This document shows positions 22,398 through 30,829 of a stretch of 64,000 bases of DNA, in pieces. Position numbers and translations under genes: made by a program. Position 1 is the stretch's first letter, and each line of letters starts with the position of its first letter. Where the stretch lies: positions 1 through 64,000 of the forward strand of contig DATIDG010000020.1 in NCBI GenBank assembly GCA_035456405.1, written 5' to 3'. The stretch comes from JAGVSZ01 sp035456405 (GTDB lineage: Bacteria > Pseudomonadota > Gammaproteobacteria > Burkholderiales > SG8-39). Below the pieces are notes generated by a model. That model made no database searches, was not told where the DNA came from, and saw only the letters and a program-made list of their open reading frames with translations.

Positions 22398-23443
22398 TGG
22401 GGCGCCCGGTCGAGACGCTGCGCTGGGCCGGCGACCGCCTCGAGCTGATCGACCAGCGGCTCCTGCCGCAGCGCGTCGAGTACGTCGCCTGCGAGACTGC
22501 GGCGGAGGTGGCTGCCGCGATCCGCGACATGGTGGTGCGCGGTGCGCCGGCGATCGGCTGCGCGGCGGCCTACGGGGTCGCGGTCGAGTCCGGCAGACCG
22601 ACCTTCGCATCGATCGGCGAGTTTCATGCAGCGCTGGAGGTCGCGATCGCGGAGCTGGGCGCGAGCCGACCGACAGCCGTCAACCTGTTCTGGGCGCTCG
22701 ACCGCATGCGTCGGGCCTACGAGGAGACCCGGACGCAGCCGCCCGAGCGAATCTCGGCGCGGCTCGTCGCAGAGGCGGTTGCGATCCACCGCGAGGACCT
22801 CGACGTGAACCATGCAATCGGCCGCAACGGCGCGGCGCTGGTGGGCGACGGGGCACGGATCATGACTCACTGCAACGCCGGGGCATTGGCGACGGCGGGC
22901 CATGGAACGGCTCTCGGGGTCGTGCGCTCGGCCCGCGACCAGGGCAAGCGCGTGTCGGTGATCGCGAACGAGACACGGCCGTTCCTCCAGGGCGCCCGGC
23001 TCACCGCCTGGGAGATGGTGCAGGAGGAGATCCCGGTGACGCTGATCACTGACAGCATGGCCGGGCACCTGATGCAGCGCGGCCAGGTGGACCTGATCGT
23101 CGTCGGCGCCGACCGGATTGCGGCGAACGGCGACGTGGCGAACAAGATCGGCACGTATACGCTGGCAGTGCTCGCCGGGCGCCACGGCCTACCGTTCTAC
23201 GTCGCGGCGCCGCTCTCGACGATCGATCGCGACGTGCCCGACGGTGCATCGATCCCGATCGAGGAGCGCGCCGCCGCGGAGGTCACCGGCTTCCGCGCCG
23301 AGCGCTGGGCCCCGGATGGCGTTGCGGTCGCGAACCCGGCGTTCGACGTGACGCCCGCCGCGCTCGTGACCGGCCTGATCACCGAGCGCGGCGTCGTCGC
23401 GCCGCTCGACGCGCCCGGTCTCCGGCGCCTGTTCGGGGACTAA
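22397..23443 (+). CDS. mtnA: S-methyl-5-thioribose-1-phosphate isomerase
   Basis: The 348-residue enzyme converts 5-methylthioribose-1-phosphate to the ribulose form in methionine/MTA salvage. Family motifs RDMVVRGAPAIGCAAAYG, the catalytic C159 (THCNAGALATAGHGTALG) and D239 (VVGADRIAANGDVANKIGTY) are all present. It starts inside the stop of the aldolase/SDR gene and is followed 4 bases later by the lipoprotein gene. No mtnB, C, D or K genes are in the window, so salvage may proceed through the adjacent aldolase rather than to methionine. Confidence 0.93.
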   Translation: MGRPVETLRWAGDRLELIDQRLLPQRVEYVACETAAEVAAAIRDMVVRGAPAIGCAAAYGVAVESGRPTFASIGEFHAALEVAIAELGASRPTAVNLFWALDRMRRAYEETRTQPPERISARLVAEAVAIHREDLDVNHAIGRNGAALVGDGARIMTHCNAGALATAGHGTALGVVRSARDQGKRVSVIANETRPFLQGARLTAWEMVQEEIPVTLITDSMAGHLMQRGQVDLIVVGADRIAANGDVANKIGTYTLAVLAGRHGLPFYVAAPLSTIDRDVPDGASIPIEERAAAEVTGFRAERWAPDGVAVANPAFDVTPAALVTGLITERGVVAPLDAPGLRRLFGD

Positions 23444-23447
23444 GGAC

Positions 23448-24935
23448 GTGCGGCGCGCGTGGCAGGGCTGCGTGCTCGCAGCCCTGCTCCTCGCGCTCTC
23501 CGGCTGCGCGGGCCGCTACTTCCAGGACGCCGGCGCGCCGCCGGGCCCGCCGCAGCTCGACCTCGCCACCTGGCCGTACAGGGAGTACTGGACGGGGGTC
23601 GTCTTCAACGGCAGCAAGATCGGCTGTGCGCACGTTCAGGTGACGCCCGCGGCGCATCGGGGCGAGCTGCACGAGATCCGCGCCGGGAGCGCGTTGAGGC
23701 TGCGCTTTCTCGGCTTGGACAAGCGCATGACGCTGCGGTCGCGCGACCGTGTTCGCAGCGACCTCACCCTCGCGGATTTCGACTATGAGTACGACATCGA
23801 CGGCGCGCGCCTGATGCTTGCCGGCCGGGTCGAAGGCGACACCCTGCGCGCCCTCGTCACGAACGCAGGCCGGACGACGGAACTCGCCCTGCGCTCTGCC
23901 GAGCCCGTGTTCCCGGTGAGTGCGATCGCGATGGTGCCTGCGCTGCGCGGCCTGAAGGTGGGTGCCGAGTACGCGTACGCCGTGTTCAGCGGGACGGCGC
24001 ACCGGATTGCACCGGTCACGCAGCGCATCGAGGGCTATGAGCGCAGCTCGCTGTTCGACGGCCCGGCGTGGAAAGTGGCCACGGAACTGTTCGGCCTGAG
24101 CACCACGACATGGATCGACGCCCGTGCGCGACCGTTGCTCGACATCGGCCTTGGCGGAGTGATCATCGCCGGCCTCGAGGACGAGGCCCGCGCGAAGCGC
24201 GACCTGACCGCAGGCGCGCTGAACCGGAACGAAGCGCTCCTCGACCTCGCGGTGATTCGGCTGCCCGAGCCGCTCGGCGATCCGCGCGCCCTCAACTATC
24301 TCAAGCTCGCGATCGGCGTTCCGGCCGGCACGCCGGCACCGCCCGCCGGACTCTCCCAGCATTGCGACGACAAAGGAGACAGGCTCGAGTGCCAGCTGCA
24401 TTCCGGCCCCGTTCAGCGCGCGGAGCCGCCGGACAGCCAGCCGTCCGCCGGCGGTGCCTTCCTTGAGCCCTCGCTCGCCGTGCCGAGCCGGGATGCAGAG
24501 ATCCGCGCCCTCGCCACCCAGCTCGCGGCCGGGCACAGCGAGGCGCCAGCGCAGGTCCGCGCGATCCTCGCCTGGATGCAGGCGAACATCCGCAAGGAAC
24601 CGCCCGACGCGTTCTCGGCACTGGATGTCCTGAGGGACCGCCGCGCGGAGTGCCAAGGGCACTCGTATCTCTACGCTGCGCTCGCCCGTGCGCTCGGAAT
24701 CCCCACGCGCATCGCCAACGGCCTCGTGTATTCGCCCGAGCTGCAGGGTTTCGCCTTCCACGCATGGAACGAGAGCCTGCTCGACGGAGCATGGATCGGA
24801 GTCGACGCAACGCTTGGGCAGCTGGGCACCGACCCTACGCACCTGAGGATCGTCTACGGAGAGAACATCGCGGATATCGCGCCGCTCGCCGCCTGGATCG
24901 GCCGGACGCGGATCGAGGTACTCGAGCGCCGGTAG
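23448..24935 (+). CDS. transglutaminase-like lipoprotein
   Basis: A 495-residue protein read from GTG 23448. Signal peptide and lipobox LSGC (C20) predict a lipoprotein. A long beta-rich middle (about 45-290) precedes a transglutaminase-like core with triad C402 (RRAECQGHSYLYAALARALG), H438 (FAFHAWNES) and D453 (WIGVDATLGQ). Such proteins act as peptidases, amidases or crosslinkers in the periplasm; the substrate is unknown. Only four bases separate it from mtnA, yet a functional link is doubtful. Confidence 0.85.
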   Translation: MRRAWQGCVLAALLLALSGCAGRYFQDAGAPPGPPQLDLATWPYREYWTGVVFNGSKIGCAHVQVTPAAHRGELHEIRAGSALRLRFLGLDKRMTLRSRDRVRSDLTLADFDYEYDIDGARLMLAGRVEGDTLRALVTNAGRTTELALRSAEPVFPVSAIAMVPALRGLKVGAEYAYAVFSGTAHRIAPVTQRIEGYERSSLFDGPAWKVATELFGLSTTTWIDARARPLLDIGLGGVIIAGLEDEARAKRDLTAGALNRNEALLDLAVIRLPEPLGDPRALNYLKLAIGVPAGTPAPPAGLSQHCDDKGDRLECQLHSGPVQRAEPPDSQPSAGGAFLEPSLAVPSRDAEIRALATQLAAGHSEAPAQVRAILAWMQANIRKEPPDAFSALDVLRDRRAECQGHSYLYAALARALGIPTRIANGLVYSPELQGFAFHAWNESLLDGAWIGVDATLGQLGTDPTHLRIVYGENIADIAPLAAWIGRTRIEVLERR

Positions 24936-24938
24936 CTG

Positions 24939-25427
24939 TCAGACTGCGACGATCTCGACTGGCGTGCGCGGCGGAACGAGGTCGAAGAGCTCGATGATGT
25001 CCGCATTGCGCATCCGCACGCAGCCGATCGAGCCCGGGACGCCCATCGGCAGCGCGTCGGGGCTGCCGTGGATGTAGATGTACCGCCGCATCGTGTCGAC
25101 GTCGCCCAGGCGGTTGAATCCCGGCTCGCACCCGGACAGCCAAAGGATGCGGGTCAGGATCCAGTCGCGTCCGGGATGCTCCGCGGCCAGTTCCGGCGAC
25201 CAGAGTTCACCGGTCGGGCGACGCCCGACGAACACGGTGTTCGGCGCCGCGCCCGCGCCGATCTTGGCGCGCACGATGTGACGGCCGCGCGGCGTGCAAT
25301 GGCTGCCGCGCAGTTCGCCGGGCCCGTTCCGCGCCGTCGAGACGGCATAGCTGCGCAGGGTCCGGCCGCCGTCGTCGAGCAGTGCAAGCGTCTGGGCGGG
25401 GATCGAGATCCGGATGCTAGGCATCAT
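24939..25427 (-). CDS. L,D-transpeptidase (YkuD) family protein without signal peptide
   Basis: A 162-residue protein starting MMPSIRISIPAQTLALLDDG, with the YkuD core IYIHGSPDALPMGVPGSIGCVR: H120-G121, catalytic C136 and R138. The usual SHGC is SIGC here. YkuD enzymes form 3-3 peptidoglycan crosslinks or attach lipoproteins, normally in the periplasm, but no signal peptide or membrane helix is visible and the start overlaps the tadA stop (ATGATG/TGA). Either export is non-classical, the start is misplaced, or it works on a cytosolic substrate. Confidence 0.8.
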   Translation of the reverse strand: MMPSIRISIPAQTLALLDDGGRTLRSYAVSTARNGPGELRGSHCTPRGRHIVRAKIGAGAAPNTVFVGRRPTGELWSPELAAEHPGRDWILTRILWLSGCEPGFNRLGDVDTMRRYIYIHGSPDALPMGVPGSIGCVRMRNADIIELFDLVPPRTPVEIVAV

Positions 25428-25915
25428 CTGCGGCCGTTCGCCCCCGCGCGGCGCTTCTCCGCGAAGAAGTCCGACAGCAGCGCGCCGCATTCCTCGGCGA
25501 GTATCCCGTCTGTCACGACCGCGTGGTGATTGAGCCGCGGCTCGGCGAAGAGATCGACGACGCTCCCGCAAGCGCCCATCTTCGCGTCGCGCGCGCCGAA
25601 CACGACCCGCCGAATCCGGGCGTGCATGATCGCACCGGCGCACATGGCACACGGCTCCAGCGTGACGAAAAGATCGCAGGCGGGGAGGCGATAGTTGCCG
25701 AGCGCCCGTGCCGCGTCGCGCAATGCGGCAATCTCGGCGTGCCCGGTCGGATCGCTCCGTGCGATTGGAGCGTTGAATCCCCGTCCGATGATCGCGCCGT
25801 CGGCGACGATCACCGCCCCGACCGGGACCTCGCCGACCCGCCGCGCCTCCTCCGCCAGGGCGAGGGCGGCGCGCATGAACTCGAGATCGCGCGGAGAAGC
25901 GCCGCTCACTCCCAT
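25424..25915 (-). CDS. tadA: tRNA-adenosine deaminase
   Basis: The 163-residue zinc deaminase converts A34 to inosine in tRNA-Arg(ACG). H59-A-E61 and P-C89-x2-C92 (TLEPCAMCAGAI) give the zinc site and proton shuttle; FGARDAKMGACGS is typical of TadA. It overlaps guaA by 10 bases upstream and the YkuD gene by 4 downstream, so guaB-guaA-tadA-ykuD is probably one transcript. Confidence 0.93.
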   Translation of the reverse strand: MGVSGASPRDLEFMRAALALAEEARRVGEVPVGAVIVADGAIIGRGFNAPIARSDPTGHAEIAALRDAARALGNYRLPACDLFVTLEPCAMCAGAIMHARIRRVVFGARDAKMGACGSVVDLFAEPRLNHHAVVTDGILAEECGALLSDFFAEKRRAGANGRR

Positions 25916-27471
25916 TCGATCGTTGCCGGCGGCTTGCTCGAAACGTCGTAGACGACGCGGTTCACGCCGCGAACCTCGTTGATGATGCGGTTCGCCACCC
26001 GCGCGAGCAGCTCCTGCGGCAGCGGAGCGACGTGCGCGGTCATGAAGTCGGTGGTCTGGACGGCGCGCAGCGCCACGACGTGCTCATAGGTGCGCCCATC
26101 GCCCATCACGCCGACCGATCGCACCGGGAGAAAGACGGCGAACGCCTGAGCGGTCGTGTCGTACCAGCCCGCCGCGCGGAGCTCGTCGATGAAGATGGCG
26201 TCGGCCTCCCGCAGCAGGTCGGCGTATTCGCGCTTGACCTCGCCGAGGATGCGCACGCCGAGGCCCGGACCGGGGAACGGGTGCCGGAAGACCATCTCGC
26301 GCGGGAGCCCGAGCACGAGCCCGAGCTCGCGCACCTCGTCCTTGAAAAGCTCGCGCAGCGGCTCGAGCAGCTTGAGGTGCAGCGTCTCTGGCAGCCCGCC
26401 AACGTTGTGGTGCGACTTGATCGTATGCGCCTTCTTGGTCTTCGCGCCGGCGGACTCGATCACGTCGGGGTAGATCGTGCCTTGCGCGAGCCACTTGGCA
26501 TTCGGGAGATCCGCTGCCTTGTCCTGGAACACGTGGACAAACTCGCGCCCGATGATCTTGCGTTTCTCCTCCGGATCCTCGATTCCCGCGAGGGCGCGCA
26601 TGAAGCGCTCGGACGCGTCGACCATGTCGACCTTGACGCCGAGGTGGCGTGCGAAGGTCCCCATCACCTGCTGCGCCTCGTTCTTCCGCAACAGGCCGGT
26701 GTCGACGAAGATGCAGGTAAGCCGGCCCCCGATCGCGCGATGGATCAGCGCGGCAGCCACGGAGGAGTCGACTCCGCCGGAGAGCCCGAGGATCACCTCC
26801 TCCTGGCCGACCTGGGTGCGGATGCGCTCGACCGCCTCGGCGATGTAGTCGCCCATGTTCCAGTCGCCGCGACAGCCGCAGATGTCGTAGACGAAGCGCC
26901 GCAGGATCGCCGCGCCCTGCCGCGTGTGCGTGACTTCGGGGTGGAACTGCACGCCATAGAACCCGCGCGACTCGTCCGCCATGCCGGCGATCGCGCAGGA
27001 AGGATTGCTCGCGATCGGCTTGAAGCCCGCAGGGACCTCGATCACTTTATCGCCGTGACTCATCCACACGTCGAGCAGGCCGTGCCCTTCCGTGTTCGCG
27101 CGATCCTGGATGCCTTCGAGAAGCTTCGAGTGCCCGCGGGCGCGCACCTCGGCATAGCCGAACTCGCGCACCTTCGCGCCCTCGACCTTTCCGCCGAGCT
27201 GTGCGGCCATCGTCTGCATGCCATAGCAGATCCCGAGGATCGGTACGCCCAGGTCCCAGACCGCCCCGGGCGCACGCGGCGTCTCGGCCTCGTAGACCGA
27301 TGCGGGCCCTCCGGACAGGATCACTCCGCGCGGCTTGAACTCGCGCACGAATGCGTCGGAGACGTCATGCGGATGCAGCTCGCAGTAAACGTGCGCCTCG
27401 CGCACCCGCCGGGCGATGAGCTGCGAGTACTGGGCGCCGAAATCGAGGATGAGGATCCGCTCGTGCGTCAC
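25906..27471 (-). CDS. guaA: GMP synthase (glutamine-hydrolysing)
   Basis: A 521-residue enzyme. The glutaminase domain has C82 (LGICYGMQTM) and QFHPEVTHT; the ATP-pyrophosphatase domain has the P-loop LSGGVDSSVAAAL; the dimerisation domain ends VVYDVSSKPPATIEWE. It converts XMP to GMP. The start is GTG 27471, three bases after the guaB stop. Complete. Confidence 0.97.
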   Translation of the reverse strand: MTHERILILDFGAQYSQLIARRVREAHVYCELHPHDVSDAFVREFKPRGVILSGGPASVYEAETPRAPGAVWDLGVPILGICYGMQTMAAQLGGKVEGAKVREFGYAEVRARGHSKLLEGIQDRANTEGHGLLDVWMSHGDKVIEVPAGFKPIASNPSCAIAGMADESRGFYGVQFHPEVTHTRQGAAILRRFVYDICGCRGDWNMGDYIAEAVERIRTQVGQEEVILGLSGGVDSSVAAALIHRAIGGRLTCIFVDTGLLRKNEAQQVMGTFARHLGVKVDMVDASERFMRALAGIEDPEEKRKIIGREFVHVFQDKAADLPNAKWLAQGTIYPDVIESAGAKTKKAHTIKSHHNVGGLPETLHLKLLEPLRELFKDEVRELGLVLGLPREMVFRHPFPGPGLGVRILGEVKREYADLLREADAIFIDELRAAGWYDTTAQAFAVFLPVRSVGVMGDGRTYEHVVALRAVQTTDFMTAHVAPLPQELLARVANRIINEVRGVNRVVYDVSSKPPATIEWE

Positions 27472-27474
27472 GGA

Positions 27475-28935
<1,461 letters not shown>

Positions 28936-28961
28936 GGCGGTATGTGGCGACGCAAAGACGC

Positions 28962-28990
28962 ATTATACGTGCGCCCATCCCCGCGGTAAA
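28962..28990 (-). promoter_or_regulatory. guaBA promoter
   Basis: On the minus strand: TTTACC (28990-28985), a 17-base spacer and perfect TATAAT (28967-28962), with the guaB ATG 26 bases further on. Good sigma-70 geometry. Confidence 0.65.
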
Positions 28991-29017
28991 ACGGCCTGCG
29001 TCGCGCCATCCCGCCAA

Positions 29018-29046
29018 TTGACTGGGTCGCTGAAAGCCTTTAAGGT
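29018..29046 (+). promoter_or_regulatory. candidate promoter of the DUF4124 gene
   Basis: TTGACT (29018-29023), a 17-base spacer and TAAGGT (29041-29046), 29 bases before ATG 29076. Good -35, weak -10. Confidence 0.4.
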
Positions 29047-29075
29047 CGATCAATGCTCCTGCCAAGGACAACGTC

Positions 29076-29573
29076 ATGATTCCGCTCGCCCGCTGCCTGC
29101 TCGCGCTTGCGGTCGCTCCGCTCCTCGCCGCGCCGGCGGGAGCGCAGCAGCTCTACAAGTACACGGGCCCGGATGGCCGCGTGCAATACACCGACCGGCC
29201 GCCCGCAGGCGTCCAGAACGTGGAAAAGGTCACGGGCGGACGGGTGAGCACGGTCGGGCCCTCGGCCGCGGCGGCTGCGCGTGGAGGGGAGGCGGCCAAG
29301 GACGCTCCGAAGACCGCTGCCGAAAGAGAGCAGGCGTTCCGGCAGCGTCGCGCAGAGGCCGAGGAGAAGACGAAGAAGGACGAGAAGATCGCGCAGGAGA
29401 CCCGCGAGCAGGACGAGCGATGCAACGCCATGCGGCGTCAGCTTTCCGGCATGCAATCGGGCGCACGGGTCTCGCGCATCAGCGAGAAGGGCGAGATCAT
29501 CTTTCTCGAGGACAACCAGGTTCAGTCCGACATCGCGCGGCTCCAGAGCGACATCGCGCGATTCTGCAAGTAG
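29076..29573 (+). CDS. DUF4124-domain periplasmic protein
   Basis: A 165-residue protein with a signal peptide (cleavage near AGA-QQ, about residue 23), then the DUF4124 strand pattern LYKYTGPDGRVQYTDRPP (26-43). Residues 60-120 are a highly charged, Ala-rich coiled coil (AAEREQAFRQRRAEAEEKTK). The C-terminus is amphipathic with two cysteines (RCNAM, RFCK). Function unknown. AAGGAC precedes the ATG. It converges on rnfH with one base between stops. Confidence 0.85.
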   Translation: MIPLARCLLALAVAPLLAAPAGAQQLYKYTGPDGRVQYTDRPPAGVQNVEKVTGGRVSTVGPSAAAAARGGEAAKDAPKTAAEREQAFRQRRAEAEEKTKKDEKIAQETREQDERCNAMRRQLSGMQSGARVSRISEKGEIIFLEDNQVQSDIARLQSDIARFCK

Positions 29574-29574
29574 C

Positions 29575-29859
29575 TTAGCGCGGGCGCCGCGCGGCCCGCG
29601 CGCGCCGACTGCGTGCCGTGTTCGGGTCGGCCACGAGCGGCCGGAGGATTTCGACCCGATCGCCATCCCGCAACGGATCCTCGAGCGCGACTAGCCGGCC
29701 ATGGATGCCCACCCGGTCGCACGCGAGATCGATCTGCGGGAAGTCGCGCAGCACGCCGCTCCGCTCCACCGCGTCGCGCACGGTCGCGCCCTCCCGGATG
29801 TCGACCGCGTACTGCCCCTGCGCGGCCGGCGTCGCATAGACGACCTCGACCCGAAGCAT
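29575..29859 (-). CDS. rnfH: RnfH family protein (UPF0125)
   Basis: A 94-residue ubiquitin-like fold protein starting MLRVEVVYATPAAQGQY, with RVGIHGRLVALEDPLRDGDR typical of the family. A basic tail (ARSRRARAARRPR) extends beyond the core. It is paired with ratA (two bases apart) and close to smpB, the usual arrangement. Role unknown despite the Rnf name. Confidence 0.88.
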   Translation of the reverse strand: MLRVEVVYATPAAQGQYAVDIREGATVRDAVERSGVLRDFPQIDLACDRVGIHGRLVALEDPLRDGDRVEILRPLVADPNTARSRRARAARRPR

Positions 29860-29861
29860 CG

Positions 29862-30299
29862 CTATGCCCGCAAGTGAAGGGCGTCCGCACGGCGCACGAA
29901 CGCATCGACAAAGGTGTTGGCGATGTGATCGAACACCGGCCCGGCGAGCCTTGCCAGCACCGGGCTCGCGAGCTGGTAGACAAGCTGGAAGTCGATCCGG
30001 CATCCTGCCTCGCCGAGCTGGGCGAACCGCCATTCGCCCTCGAGGTGCCGGAACGGACCGCACAGGAGCCGCATGGAGATCCGCTCTGCGTGACGCTGCG
30101 TATTCTCGGTCGTGAACGACTGGCGCACGCCGCGGAAATCGACGTGCAGGGTCGCCACGGTCCGATCGGGCTCGCGCAGCGCGACCTCCACCGCCTTGCA
30201 CCAGGGCAGGAATCGCGGGTAGGACTCGACGTCATCGACGAGCTCGTACATCTCGGCCGCGCCGTACGGGACGAGCGCCTGGCGTGAGACGGTGATCAT
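29862..30299 (-). CDS. ratA: ribosome association toxin / START-like protein RatA
   Basis: A 145-residue SRPBCC-fold protein: SRQALVPYGAAEMYELVDDV, ESYPRFLPWCKAVEV and a C-terminal helix HIANTFVDAFVRRADAL. The E. coli homologue blocks 70S assembly in vitro, and the mitochondrial relative COQ10 binds quinone; either role may hold here. Upstream of rnfH, divergent from smpB. Confidence 0.9.
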   Translation of the reverse strand: MITVSRQALVPYGAAEMYELVDDVESYPRFLPWCKAVEVALREPDRTVATLHVDFRGVRQSFTTENTQRHAERISMRLLCGPFRHLEGEWRFAQLGEAGCRIDFQLVYQLASPVLARLAGPVFDHIANTFVDAFVRRADALHLRA

Positions 30300-30375
30300 G
30301 CGGGGAGGAATCCTTCCGGAAGCACGCCGCGACGATGCGGCGGATAGAATCGGATTAGTTTAGCGACAACCCGCC

Positions 30376-30822
30376 ATGAGCATCGTCGAGAACAAGAAGG
30401 CCTTCCACGACTACTTCATCGAGGAGCGCTACGAGGCGGGGATCGCGCTCGAGGGCTGGGAGGTGAAGGCGATCCGCGCCGGCCGCGCGCAGCTCAAGGA
30501 AGCCTATGTCGTCCTGAAGGGCGGCGAGGTGTTCCTGATCGGCGCGCACATCAGCCCGCTTCCGACCGCGTCGACGCACATCCAGCCCGACCCGACGCGG
30601 TCGCGCAAGCTGCTGCTCCACGCCGAGGAGATCAGGCGCCTCATCGGGAAGGTGGAGCAGGCGGGCTACACGCTCGTCCCGCTGAACCTTCACTACGCCA
30701 AGGGCCGCGTCAAGGCCGAGATCGGCCTCGCGAAGGGCAAGAAGCAATACGACAAGCGCGCGGCCGAGAAGGAGCGCGAGTGGAACCGGGAGAAGCAGCG
30801 CCTGCTGCGCGCGAAGATCTGA
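30376..30822 (+). CDS. smpB: SsrA-binding protein
   Basis: A 148-residue protein with the OB-fold core (ENKKAFHDYFIEERYEAGI, GWEVKAIRAGRAQLKEAYV) and the basic C-terminal tail (KGKKQYDKRAAEKEREWNRE) that enters the ribosomal mRNA channel. It delivers tmRNA to stalled ribosomes. No ssrA gene lies in the window. It converges with ppsA, with 7 bases between stops. Confidence 0.96.
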   Translation: MSIVENKKAFHDYFIEERYEAGIALEGWEVKAIRAGRAQLKEAYVVLKGGEVFLIGAHISPLPTASTHIQPDPTRSRKLLLHAEEIRRLIGKVEQAGYTLVPLNLHYAKGRVKAEIGLAKGKKQYDKRAAEKEREWNREKQRLLRAKI

Positions 30823-30829
30823 GAGTGAC

